Shown: one piece after another, positions 32,206 through 40,263 of the stretch
Position numbering within the stretch: position 1 is the stretch's first letter
Layout: each line of letters starts with the position of its first letter
Assembly (NCBI RefSeq): GCF_000426245.1
Contig: NZ_AUEZ01000027.1
Coordinates: 1 to 64,000, forward strand
Direction of reading: 5' to 3'
Source: Bradyrhizobium sp. Ai1a-2
GTDB taxonomy: Bacteria; Pseudomonadota; Alphaproteobacteria; Rhizobiales; Xanthobacteraceae
Length of the DNA: 64,000 nucleotides
Position numbers and translations under genes: made by a program
The notes under the pieces: generated by a model
Told to the model about the DNA's origin: nothing
Database searches by the model: none
What the model saw: only the letters and a program-made list of their open reading frames with translations

Positions 32206-32952
32206 TCAGAACCACCGCTCGCCGACGAACACCGTGTCGCCAGGACTCATCGGCGTGCCGAGCGGCACAGTGTAGCGCCCCGCGCCGCCAGCATCGGTAT
32301 GCGTCAGAGTCACCATGTCGCGCTTGGCGCGCGGCGAGAAGCCGCCCGCAATCGCCACGGCGCTTTCGACGGTCATGTTGGGCACGTACGGATATTGTCC
32401 GGGCGCAGCGACTTCACCAAGGATGAAGAACGGCCGATAGGCCTCGATCTCGACGGCGACCGAAGGCTCGCGGATGTAGCCGGTGCGCAGCTTTGCCGCG
32501 ATCTCGCCTGCGAGCCCTGATGTCGTCCTGCCGCGCGCGGGCACCTGCCCGATCAGCGGCATGGTGATCGAGCCCGCAGCATCGATCGCATAGGTGTTGG
32601 TGAGACCTTCCTGGCCGTAGACCACGACACGCAGCCGGTCGCCGGCATCGAGATGATAGGCCGAGTCGTAGCGGACTGGTTGGACCGGTGCTCCATAGAC
32701 CCCGGCCCCGGGCGCCGCTGCGTACGCCGCACGGGGTGAGGACGCAAAAGCGGAGCGAAGCGCGCCGACCGCACCGCCAGTACTGTCAGCGACCGCAGCG
32801 GGCGTGGCGGGCGCGCCATAGGCCATGGAGTCGAGATCCGCCGGCGCAACCGCAACCGGTCCGCTCGTGCGCATGCAACCCGAGAGCACGAGTGCAGTCA
32901 TGACGGCAGTGATCGGCAATCGAAACGCGCGTGCAACCGGCACCGTGGCCAT
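32206..32952 (-). CDS. Polysaccharide export lipoprotein (Wza/GumB-like)
   Basis: A 248-aa outer-membrane secretin-like protein for capsule or exopolysaccharide export. The signal ends in a lipobox (ALVLSGCMRTSG), so the mature protein is a lipoprotein at that Cys. An Ala/Pro-rich spacer follows, then the Poly_export domain (YHLDAGDRLRVVVYGQEGLT, VEIEAYRPFFILGEVAAPGQ). An SLBB domain (YPYVPNMTVESAVAIAGGF) ends the protein. It is shorter than Wza (379 aa), like other rhizobial forms. I start at ATG 32952 with GGGG upstream; a longer frame would run into the repeat at 33008. No glycosyltransferases are adjacent. Confidence 0.9.
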   Translation of the reverse strand: MATVPVARAFRLPITAVMTALVLSGCMRTSGPVAVAPADLDSMAYGAPATPAAVADSTGGAVGALRSAFASSPRAAYAAAPGAGVYGAPVQPVRYDSAYHLDAGDRLRVVVYGQEGLTNTYAIDAAGSITMPLIGQVPARGRTTSGLAGEIAAKLRTGYIREPSVAVEIEAYRPFFILGEVAAPGQYPYVPNMTVESAVAIAGGFSPRAKRDMVTLTHTDAGGAGRYTVPLGTPMSPGDTVFVGERWF

Positions 32953-33007
32953 CCCCAAAAGCGACAGCCTAGTCTTGCACCGGTTATGGTTAACAAATGG
33001 TTGGTTG

Positions 33008-33185
33008 TTCGAGAGAACTCCCTCTCCCCGCACGCTATCGGGAAGACGGAGGCGCGCCTCACCTCTCCCGTCGGGAGAGGTCGCGCGAAGCGCGGGTGAG
33101 GGGTTACGGTCTCTCACCGGCACCTCGCCCCCTCACCCGGATCGCATCGCATGCGATCCGACCTCTCCCCGCTGGGGAGAGGTGG
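33008..33185. repeat. Palindromic intergenic repeat, family A
   Basis: Contains CTCCCTCTCCCCGCACG, CCTCTCCCGTCGGGAGAGG with CGCGGGTGAGGGG, the partner CCCCTCACCCGG, and CCTCTCCCCGCTGGGGAGAGG. It has the same layout as 13962-14132. It lies between the export lipoprotein gene start and the end of msrA. Confidence 0.85.
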
Positions 33186-33193
33186 AGCAAGTG

Positions 33194-33850
33194 TCAGGCG
33201 GTGACGCCGACCCCGATCGGGCACGACACGCCAGTGCCGCCAAGGCCGCAATAGCCCGCCGGATTCTTGGCGAGATATTGCTGATGATAGTCTTCCGCGA
33301 AATAGAACTCGGCCGCCGGCGCGATCTCGGTCGTGATCGTACCGACGCCCTTGGCCGAAAGCGCTTTCTGATAGGCGGCCTTCGAGGACTCCGCGGCCTT
33401 CCGCTGCGCGTCGTTGAAGGTGTAGATCGCGGAGCGGTATTGGGTGCCGACATCGTTGCCCTGACGCATGCCCTGCGTCGGGTTATGATTTTCCCAGAAC
33501 GTCTTCAGGAGCTGCTCGTAGGAGATCTTCTTGGGATCGAACACGACCAGCACCGCTTCGGTGTGGCCGGTGCGGCCCGAGCAGACCTCCTCATAGGTCG
33601 GATTCGGCGTGTAGCCGCCGGCATAGCCAACGGCGGTCGTGTAGATGCCATCGCCGAGTTCCCAGAATTTGCGCTCGGCGCCCCAGAAACAGCCGAGCCC
33701 GAACACCGCCTGCTCCAGGCCTTCAGGATAAGGCGGCGGCAGCTTGCTGCCATTGACGAAGTGGGTGGTCGCGGTCGGGATCGGCGTGGCGCGTCCCGGC
33801 AGCGCTTCGGCTGCACTCGGCAACGCGGTGGTCTTGCGCATGAACAACAT
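33194..33850 (-). CDS. msrA: Peptide-methionine (S)-S-oxide reductase
   Basis: A 218-aa MsrA, which repairs methionine S-sulfoxide in proteins. The catalytic motif is VFGLGCFWGAERKFWEL (Cys of GCFWGAE). The conserved VGYAGGYTPNPTYEEVCSGR and FWENHNPTQGMRQGNDVGTQ follow. Resolving cysteines are near the C-terminus (YCGLGGTGVSCPIGV). The roughly 45-residue N-terminal extension includes ALPGRATPIPTATTHFVNGS, typical of the longer MsrA form. It has a perfect ribosome site (GGAGGTAATCC). It is leftward, with its own promoter in the gap to 33982. Confidence 0.95.
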   Translation of the reverse strand: MLFMRKTTALPSAAEALPGRATPIPTATTHFVNGSKLPPPYPEGLEQAVFGLGCFWGAERKFWELGDGIYTTAVGYAGGYTPNPTYEEVCSGRTGHTEAVLVVFDPKKISYEQLLKTFWENHNPTQGMRQGNDVGTQYRSAIYTFNDAQRKAAESSKAAYQKALSAKGVGTITTEIAPAAEFYFAEDYHQQYLAKNPAGYCGLGGTGVSCPIGVGVTA

Positions 33851-33981
33851 GGATTACCTCCAGGCGGGGCGTCGGCCTGAAACCGAGAGCGGCTTCGGCC
33901 GGCTTGGCCCTCAATATAGGTATTTACGCTGGATCTGGCAGCCCTGTTACGCGCCCACAACCCCAAGGAGCAAAGTTCCAA

Positions 33982-34299
33982 TCAGTCCCGCGCGTACCCG
34001 ATCAGCGGTTTGCGCGGCCGGAACAGGATCATCAGCAGGATGCCGGCGACGCCAAGCACGACGAAAACCGGCTGATCGAGGATAACCTTGATGACGCTGT
34101 CCCAGAGGAAAGGCGCAGTGCGCTCGATCCAGGCACGGAATGCGGCCTGGCTGGACTGGTGGATGTCGTTCCAGAACTGGCCGAAGCGGGTGAAGCGCAG
34201 GGTCTGATCGGCGACGAAGCGGGCGCCGTCATAAACCATGAAAACGAATCCGCCGGCGAGCAGCAGCAGGCCGATTAGCCGAAAAAACCCGCGGATCAT
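33982..34299 (-). CDS. Small inner-membrane protein, 105 aa
   Basis: It has two hydrophobic segments, one at the N-terminus (FFRLIGLLLLAGGFVFMVYD) and one at the C-terminus (PVFVVLGVAGILLMILFRP). An amphipathic stretch between them has many aromatic residues (LRFTRFGQFWNDIHQSSQAA). The C-terminus is short and basic. I do not recognise a family. GGGTGAGGC precedes the ATG. It is divergent from rpsT and is followed in the same direction by msrA, 131 bases away. Confidence 0.75.
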   Translation of the reverse strand: MIRGFFRLIGLLLLAGGFVFMVYDGARFVADQTLRFTRFGQFWNDIHQSSQAAFRAWIERTAPFLWDSVIKVILDQPVFVVLGVAGILLMILFRPRKPLIGYARD

Positions 34300-34656
34300 G
34301 CCTCACCCTAGTCCCTGACCGCCCCACGCGCGCCAAGGCCCATTAACGGCAGGGAGGACGGAAATTCAACCTGTTCAGCAGCTTGGCGGCCATTTTCTGC
34401 CGGATTCCGGCCTCCCGAGCGGGGTGGAAAACGTTGACGCTGGGAGCCGGCCCCTCTATAAGACGGCGCAATGGCGGCGGGCGCAATCCTGCCGCCGCTG
34501 TTCTTTGGACGGGCGGCTGCCAGGACTTTTGCTGCTGGGCACGGCTCCCTCAAGAACGCATCTCGACAACACAGCAGAGTAGATCACGCGATTTCAACGG
34601 CCGGCGCGCTCGAGCCCGACCAACAGAGCGACCAACGCCGAAGGACAATTGAGACC
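34300..34656 (+). other. rpsT upstream region with long leader (357 bases)
   Basis: No gene is seen here. It holds the divergent promoter region for the small membrane protein and the rpsT promoter at 34434-34462. An untranslated leader of about 190 bases follows, containing GGCGGCGGGCGCAATCCTGC and CGCCGCTG, which could pair. S20 synthesis is autoregulated in E. coli; whether this leader does so is unknown. Confidence 0.6.
34434..34462 (+). promoter_or_regulatory. rpsT promoter
   Basis: -35 TTGACG (34434-34439) and -10 TATAAG (34457-34462) with an ideal 17-base spacer. Transcription would start near 34469, leaving a leader of about 190 bases before the S20 start codon. Confidence 0.7.
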
Positions 34657-34923
34657 ATGGCCAACACCACTTCCGCCAAGAAGGCGACCCGCAAGATTGC
34701 CCGCCGCACCATCATCAACAAGTCGCGCCGCACCCAGATGCGTGGCGCCGTTCGCTCGGTCGAAGAAGCGATCAAGCGCGGCGATCGCGAGGCCGCGCTG
34801 AAGGCGATGGTGCACGCCGAGCCCGAACTGATGAAGGCCGCCCAGCGCAACATCGTTCACCGCAATACTGCAAGCCGAAAAGTCTCGCGCCTGACGCATC
34901 AGATCGCCAAGCTGGCGAAGTGA
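34657..34923 (+). CDS. rpsT: 30S ribosomal protein S20
   Basis: An 88-aa basic ribosomal protein that binds 16S rRNA in the 30S body. It reads MANTTSAKKATRKIARRTII, NKSRRTQMRGAVRSVEEAIK and ends RKVSRLTHQIAKLAK, the S20 pattern at full length. The ATG at 34657 gives the canonical N-terminus. AAGGA lies 12 bases upstream, rather far. A strong terminator follows at 34947-34980. The position upstream of dnaA is typical for Bradyrhizobium relatives. Confidence 0.97.
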   Translation: MANTTSAKKATRKIARRTIINKSRRTQMRGAVRSVEEAIKRGDREAALKAMVHAEPELMKAAQRNIVHRNTASRKVSRLTHQIAKLAK

Positions 34924-34946
34924 ACTGACGGAAGAACATTTTCATC

Positions 34947-34980
34947 AAAGGCCCGGCTTTTCGCCGGGCCTTTTTCTTTT
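34947..34980 (+). terminator. Rho-independent terminator after rpsT
   Basis: GGCCCGGC (34950-34957), loop TTTTC, GCCGGGCC (34963-34970), then TTTTTCTTTT. An extra AAA/TTT pairs at the stem base. It is a textbook intrinsic terminator 24 bases after the S20 stop. Confidence 0.95.
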
Positions 34981-36133
34981 GTGCAACTCGAACGATTGCG
35001 TTTTCGAATTGACTCGCTGCTGCACGACAGCGCGCATGTCGCATTCGGTGCGTCCGTGGTTTACCGGGCTGCGGTTCTCTGTGCGCTGGATATGCAACAA
35101 CCCAATTAAATGCGCACCGCATGCGCAACATAAATGGAATAGCACTAAGCACTTCCCCGGCGAAAAAGCCGCGAAGGGTTACCCTCCAAAAGCAATCGCG
35201 AAAAACTTCGTCTCGCTAATCACTTACCCACATAGCGAAGCCAACTTGTTTGAAAATTGGCGCCGCCGAGATGCTACGTAAATATTTTATGAACTTTTTT
35301 TTCCGTTACACCGCGGTTTGTGACACGCCCGAATCTACGCGGTGATTCAAAAACTTGCTTTTGGGTTTCGCGATTGCAAGGTCGCAACACCCGCGAAGAC
35401 TCACTCCGCCGGCGACAAACAACGGATTGTCAGAAATCGCGCTTGGTGTATTTGTTTATGCGTTCGCGGTGCCCACGGCTCTTAAGATCAGTGCGATTTT
35501 AGACCCACGGGCGGACGTGCAAATCGGCGGCGGTGTGCGCGTTAGCGACGCTTTCCAAGCGAAGCTGAGTTGGCAGCTCATAGCAATATGAGAACGGCTG
35601 TTCTGTGTCTGGATTTCTCGATCAAAGCATCCGTGCTGCGAGAGAGGCAAACTGGGGAGACACGCAACGGCCGTGCCCTTAAGCAGCGGGGAACGCGGAG
35701 CCCCTGAACGGGTTGACGACTGAACTACGCGGCGGCGCAGCACTGAGCATTTCGATGTTCGGTCGCGGCACACTGAATTTGGACCACTTGTGAGCGGATT
35801 GCTCGCCGCGCGTAATCGCGGCGAGAGGGGGAGGCAGTATGATTTACGGAACCATCGCAGCATTCGAATTGCGCATTTCAGACGAGTCCGTATTCGACCC
35901 CTTGGATTGCACTTCCGCAGACAGCCCCACGCGAACTCCGGACACACCGTCGAGTACGCGCTGACCTCGCGAGCGCACGTCTGTTCCAGCACATGATCTG
36001 CCCTGCGGCGGTTTCGCCGAACGGGTGAGGTGTGTCCGGAGCAGAACGTCTCGCTGAAGGTCGCGTCGTGGCAAGAAACATGCACGGCGCTTTCACAAAC
36101 AACGGCACTACTCTTGAGAAAAGTCTTCAGGCA
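34981..36133. other. AT-richer non-coding region upstream of dnaA
   Basis: About 1.15 kb between the rpsT terminator and dnaA with no convincing gene. Open frames here are Cys/Arg-rich and lack family resemblance. Composition is less GC-rich than the flanks, with a marked AT stretch at 35278-35312 (GTAAATATTTTATGAAC then a T-run). One DnaA-box-like TTACCCACA (one change from TTATCCACA) lies at 35224-35232, and CCAACTTGTTTG pairs with AAAATTGG near 35240. It must hold the dnaA promoter. It could be part of a replication origin, but in related bacteria oriC is usually elsewhere. Confidence 0.55.
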
Positions 36134-37564
36134 ATGACAAACACGGAACAGGATCGCTGGTCACGGGTAAAGGGACGGTTGCGGACGAGCGTTGGCGAGG
36201 ATGTCTATACGAGCTGGTTTGCGCGCATGGACCTCGAGGACGTGCAGAACGAAAGCGTCCGCCTGTCGGTTCCGACCCGGTTCCTGAAGAGCTGGATCCA
36301 GGCGCACTACGCCGATCGCGTGCTTTCGTGCTGGCAGGCCGAGATGCCGGAAGTACACCGCATCGATCTCACCGTGCGCTCCGCAGTGCGGCCTTTGCCC
36401 ACAGCGAAGGAAGTTCCCGCGCAGGCAGAAACGCGCCGCGTCGAGCGTCCGGAAGGACGGCCCCCTGTCGAACTGCGTTCGACCGCAACCGCGCCGGTAT
36501 CCGCGAGCCACGATGCGCTCGGCGGCTCACCGCTCGATCCGCGGCTGACATTTGCAAGCTTCGTCGTCGGTCGCTCCAACACGCTCGCGCATGCCGCGGC
36601 GCGCCAGGTTGCGGAAGGCCGTCGCGGCGATCCCGTGATGTTCAACCCGCTCTACATCCATGCCGGCGTGGGACTCGGCAAAACCCATCTTCTGCAGGCG
36701 GTAACCTGGGCCGGCAACTCCGGCGGCGAGCGCAAGGTGCTCTATCTCACCGCGGAAAAATTCATGTACGGCTTCGTCGCGGCGCTGAAGACGCAGACGG
36801 CGCTGGCGTTCAAGGAAGCGTTGCGCGGTATCGACGTGCTTGTGATCGACGACCTGCAATTCCTGCAGGGCAAATCGACCCAGGCCGAGTTCTGTCACAC
36901 GCTGAATGCGCTGATCGATGCCGGTCGCCAGGTCGTGATCGCGGCCGATCGTCCGCCGTCCGACCTGGAAAGCCTCGACGACCGCGTGCGCTCGCGGCTC
37001 GCCGGCGGGCTCGTGGTGGAGATGGCATCGCTCGGCGAAGAGCTGCGCCTCGGCATCCTCAAATCGCGCGTCGCCGCTGCCCGCGTCCATCACGCCAGCT
37101 TCGACGTGCCGGACGAGGTGCTGGACTATCTGTCGCGCACCATCACCCATAACGGCCGCGACCTCGAGGGCGCGATCAATCGCCTGCTCGCGCACAGCAA
37201 GCTGAACAACCAGCCGGTGACGCTGGAAATGGCCGAGCGCGAGGTGCGAGATCTGATCCGTCCGCAGGAGCCGAAGCGCATCAAGATCGAGGACATCCAG
37301 CGCGTGGTCGCCCGGCAGTATAATGTCAGCCGGTCGGATCTCTTGTCCTCGCGCCGGACGGCGAACGTGGTGCGCCCGCGCCAGGTCGCGATGTACCTGG
37401 CCAAGACGCTGACGCTCCGCTCGCTGCCCGAGATCGGTCGCCGCTTCGGCGGGCGCGACCACACCACGGTGCTGCATGCCGTGCGCAAGATCGAGGCGCT
37501 GGTCGCCAGGGACACCTCGCTTTCCGAAGAGGTCGAATCCCTGAAACGCCAATTGCAGGAATGA
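36134..37564 (+). CDS. dnaA: Chromosomal replication initiator protein
   Basis: A 476-aa AAA+ initiator that binds DnaA boxes and opens the origin. Domain I begins MTNTEQDRWSRVKGRLRTSV. A Pro/Ala-rich linker (about 100-150) leads to the AAA+ domain with Walker A HAGVGLGKTHLLQAV, Walker B DVLVIDDLQFLQGK and sensor residues in SRTITHNGRDLEGAINRLL. The C-terminal domain carries the DnaA signature PEIGRRFGGRDHTTVLHAVR. The start is uncertain: ATG 36134 matches the usual N-terminus in related bacteria as I recall it, with in-frame alternatives at 36080 and 36032. dnaN follows after a 369-base gap. Confidence 0.96.
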   Translation: MTNTEQDRWSRVKGRLRTSVGEDVYTSWFARMDLEDVQNESVRLSVPTRFLKSWIQAHYADRVLSCWQAEMPEVHRIDLTVRSAVRPLPTAKEVPAQAETRRVERPEGRPPVELRSTATAPVSASHDALGGSPLDPRLTFASFVVGRSNTLAHAAARQVAEGRRGDPVMFNPLYIHAGVGLGKTHLLQAVTWAGNSGGERKVLYLTAEKFMYGFVAALKTQTALAFKEALRGIDVLVIDDLQFLQGKSTQAEFCHTLNALIDAGRQVVIAADRPPSDLESLDDRVRSRLAGGLVVEMASLGEELRLGILKSRVAAARVHHASFDVPDEVLDYLSRTITHNGRDLEGAINRLLAHSKLNNQPVTLEMAEREVRDLIRPQEPKRIKIEDIQRVVARQYNVSRSDLLSSRRTANVVRPRQVAMYLAKTLTLRSLPEIGRRFGGRDHTTVLHAVRKIEALVARDTSLSEEVESLKRQLQE

Positions 37565-37933
37565 ATTCTTCTCTCCCGCCCGGACCATGATCCGATCCCA
37601 CGAAATCGGATCATGGTCCCATCCTTTTGTTTGAGCATGATCTTTTCGGAAAACCGGTTTCCACTTTTCCGGATCATGCTCTAGCCGGGGCGGGAACGGC
37701 CTTTAATGCCTGAAAACGTGGGGAACGACGCCCCGCTCCCTTGCGCTTGCGCGCTATCCGCGCCACCTTGCGGTCCCCCCGACGGTTTGGTCAAATCCCA
37801 GGATTGACCCGGCTTTCGGGCATCAAACGCCGCGGCGCGCCCATGGCCGCCCCGGCTTTTCCATCTCAGAGCACGGTAGGTTACCGGTTTTCGGACAGAC
37901 CAGGCTCAACTCAGGGATCTGGCGGGTATTGCA
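37565..37933. other. 369-base dnaA-dnaN intergenic gap
   Basis: It holds the family C repeat at 37584-37684 and about 250 bases without a gene, which should carry the dnaN promoter. I see no clear DnaA box cluster or operator in it. Confidence 0.6.
37584..37684. repeat. Palindromic intergenic repeat, family C
   Basis: ACCATGATCCGATC and its mirror GATCATGGT are followed by TTGAGCATGATCTTTTCGG, AAAACCGGTTTCC and TTTTCCGGATCATGCTCTAG. It is nearly the same block order as 22131-22219 and lies directly after the dnaA stop. Confidence 0.85.
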
Positions 37934-39052
37934 ATGAAGGTCACCGTCGAGCGCGCGCAACTCCTGAAATCGCTCGGCCACGTGCATCGCGTGGTCGAAC
38001 GCCGCAACACCATCCCGATCCTCGGCAATGTGCTGGTCCGCGCCGAAAATGCCAAACTCTCGCTGAAGGCGACCGACCTCGATCTCGAGGTAACGGAGAC
38101 GCTGGCCGCGGAAACCGCCACCGCCGGCTCGACCACGGTGCCCGCGCACATGTTCTACGACATCGTCCGCAAGCTGCCCGACGGCGCCCAGATCGTGCTG
38201 GAAGCGGATGGCGACCGCTCGGTGCTGGCGATCCGCGCCGGCCGCTCGCGCTTCACCCTGCAGACGCTGCCGGAGAGCGATTTCCCCGATCTGGCCGCCG
38301 GTGACATGACGCATTCCTTCGCGCTTCCCGCCGCCGACCTGAAGCGCCTGATCGACCGCACCCAGTTTGCGATCTCGACCGAGGAGACACGCTATTACCT
38401 CAACGGCATCTATCTGCATTCGGCCGGCAGCGCCAAACAGGCGACGCTCCGCGGCGTCGCGACCGACGGCCACCGCCTGGCGCAGGTCGACCTGGTGCAG
38501 CCGAAGGGCGCCGCCGGCATGCCCGGCGTGATCGTGCCGCGCAAGACCGTCGGCGAAGTGCAGCGGCTGATCGAGGATACCGAGGCGGAAATCACCCTCG
38601 AGCTCTCGCAGGGCAAGATCCGCTTCACCCTCGGCAATGTGGTGCTGACCTCGAAATTGATCGACGGCACCTTCCCCGATTACGGCCGCGTGATCCCGCA
38701 GAACAACGACAAGGAACTGGTGGTCGACAAGAAGGATTTTGAAGCCGCCGTCGATCGCGTCTCGACCATCTCCAGCGAGCGCGGCCGCGCGGTCAAGCTG
38801 TCGCTGTCATCGGGCAAGCTCGTGCTGTCGGTGACGAATCCGGATTCCGGCAGCGCCACCGAGGAACTGGAGGTCGAATACACCTCCGACGCGCTCGATA
38901 TCGGCTTCAACTCGCGGTATCTGCTCGACATCGCCGCCCAGATCGAGGGCGAGGTCGCAGTCCTGAAACTCGCCGATCCCGGCTCGCCGACGCTGGTGCA
39001 GGACAAGGACAACAAAAGCGCGCTCTACGTCCTGATGCCAATGCGGGTGTGA
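37934..39052 (+). CDS. dnaN: DNA polymerase III beta sliding clamp
   Basis: A 372-aa clamp that forms a dimeric ring around DNA and tethers the polymerase. It starts MKVTVERAQLLKSLGHVHRV, with ERRNTIPILGNVLVRAENAK, the middle domain TQFAISTEETRYYLNGIYLH, and ends YVLMPMRV as usual for the family (the M-PMR end that binds clients). Normal length with three clamp domains. The ATG has GGCGGG upstream. recF follows after 63 bases that contain a piece of a family A repeat (39077-39103). Confidence 0.97.
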   Translation: MKVTVERAQLLKSLGHVHRVVERRNTIPILGNVLVRAENAKLSLKATDLDLEVTETLAAETATAGSTTVPAHMFYDIVRKLPDGAQIVLEADGDRSVLAIRAGRSRFTLQTLPESDFPDLAAGDMTHSFALPAADLKRLIDRTQFAISTEETRYYLNGIYLHSAGSAKQATLRGVATDGHRLAQVDLVQPKGAAGMPGVIVPRKTVGEVQRLIEDTEAEITLELSQGKIRFTLGNVVLTSKLIDGTFPDYGRVIPQNNDKELVVDKKDFEAAVDRVSTISSERGRAVKLSLSSGKLVLSVTNPDSGSATEELEVEYTSDALDIGFNSRYLLDIAAQIEGEVAVLKLADPGSPTLVQDKDNKSALYVLMPMRV

Positions 39053-39076
39053 TGCCGCACGAGCCAAGCGCGAACT

Positions 39077-39103
39077 CACCCTCTCCCCTTGTGCGAGAGG
39101 GGA
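39077..39103. repeat. Partial palindromic repeat, family A
   Basis: CACCCTCTCCCCTTGTGCGAG and AGGGGAAGG resemble one arm of the family A units, squeezed between dnaN and recF; its right part overlaps the recF ribosome site. Confidence 0.55.
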
Positions 39104-39115
39104 AGGACGAGCCCT

Positions 39116-40255
39116 ATGACCCCTTCGCGCATCCATCGGCTGTCGCTGACGCATTTCCGCAATTATCGGGCGGCGAGCGTCTCGACGCGCGGTGATGTGG
39201 TGGTGCTGGTCGGGCCGAACGGCGCCGGCAAGACCAATTGCCTCGAAGCGATCTCGTTTCTGGCGCCGGGACGCGGCCTGCGCCGCGCGACGCTGGAGGA
39301 TGTCGCCGACAACCAGGGCGACGGTTCCTGGGCCGTCTCCGCCGAGGTCGAGGGCGCGCTCGGGCTTTCGACGCTCGGCACCGGGATCGAGGCGCCCGCG
39401 CAAGGGAGCGAGAGCGTCAGCCGGCGCTGCCGCATCGACCGCGAGCCGGTCGGTTCGGCTGCGGCTTTCGGCGACCATCTGCGCATGGTGTGGCTGACGC
39501 CTGCGATGGACGGCTTGTTCATGGGCGCGGCTTCCGAACGGCGGCGGTTCTTCGACCGGCTCGTGCTTGCCATCGACTCCGAACATTCCAGCCGTGTCTC
39601 GGCGCTGGAGCGTTCCTTGCGCTCGCGCAACCGGCTCCTGGAAGTGCGCAACTATGACGACCATTGGTGTGGCGCGATCGAACGCGAGACCGCGGAGCTT
39701 GCGGTCGCGGTCGCGGCGACGCGCGGCCAGACCGCCGCAAGACTGTCGGCGATGCTGCGTGAGCGCGCGCAGGGCTCGGCGTTTCCGTCGGCCGAGATCG
39801 CGCTCGACGGCTGGATGGAGAACGCGCTGCTCAGCGAGCCCGCAACGGCCGTCGAAGACCGCTATCGCGAGATCCTGCGCCTCGGCCGCGCGCGGGATGC
39901 CGCGGCCGGGCGCACGCTCGACGGCCCGCATCTGACCGACCTGCAGGTCGTCTACGCACCGAAGAACATGCCGGCGCGCGACGCCTCCACCGGCGAGCAG
40001 AAGGCGCTCCTGATCGGGCTGGTGCTGGCGCATGCGACGCTGGTCGCCGAGATGACCGGCATCGTGCCGCTGCTGCTGCTCGACGAAGTCGTGGCGCATC
40101 TCGATCCTGGCAGGCGCAAGGCGCTGTTCGACGAACTGGCAAAGCTCGGCGCGCAGGTCTGGATGACCGGCGCCGATCCCGCCGCGTTTGTCGATATCGG
40201 AGCGAATGGCGAGGTCTTCGACGTCGAGGCAGGCCGCATCAGCCGCCGCGGCTGA
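39116..40255 (+). CDS. recF: DNA replication and repair protein RecF
   Basis: A 379-aa SMC-like ATPase that loads RecA at gapped DNA. Walker A is VLVGPNGAGKTNCLEAISFL at about residue 30, after RIHRLSLTHFRNYRAASV. The signature region is ASTGEQKALLIGLVLAHATL and Walker B is GIVPLLLLDEVVAHLDPGRR. I start at ATG 39116 (MTPSRIHRL) with AAGGACGAG upstream. It lies in the dnaA-dnaN-recF order; here an opposite-strand acyltransferase gene interrupts the usual step to gyrB. Confidence 0.96.
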   Translation: MTPSRIHRLSLTHFRNYRAASVSTRGDVVVLVGPNGAGKTNCLEAISFLAPGRGLRRATLEDVADNQGDGSWAVSAEVEGALGLSTLGTGIEAPAQGSESVSRRCRIDREPVGSAAAFGDHLRMVWLTPAMDGLFMGAASERRRFFDRLVLAIDSEHSSRVSALERSLRSRNRLLEVRNYDDHWCGAIERETAELAVAVAATRGQTAARLSAMLRERAQGSAFPSAEIALDGWMENALLSEPATAVEDRYREILRLGRARDAAAGRTLDGPHLTDLQVVYAPKNMPARDASTGEQKALLIGLVLAHATLVAEMTGIVPLLLLDEVVAHLDPGRRKALFDELAKLGAQVWMTGADPAAFVDIGANGEVFDVEAGRISRRG

Positions 40256-40263
40256 AGGGGTAT

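Noticed and set aside
35355..35591. 78-codon plus-strand frame upstream of dnaA
   Set aside because: The tail has a vaguely beta-barrel-like pattern but there is no ribosome site, no signal peptide and no recognised family.
35456..36085. 209-codon minus-strand frame upstream of dnaA
   Set aside because: Cys/Arg/Ser-rich, no start signal and no recognisable family; overlaps the dnaA promoter region.
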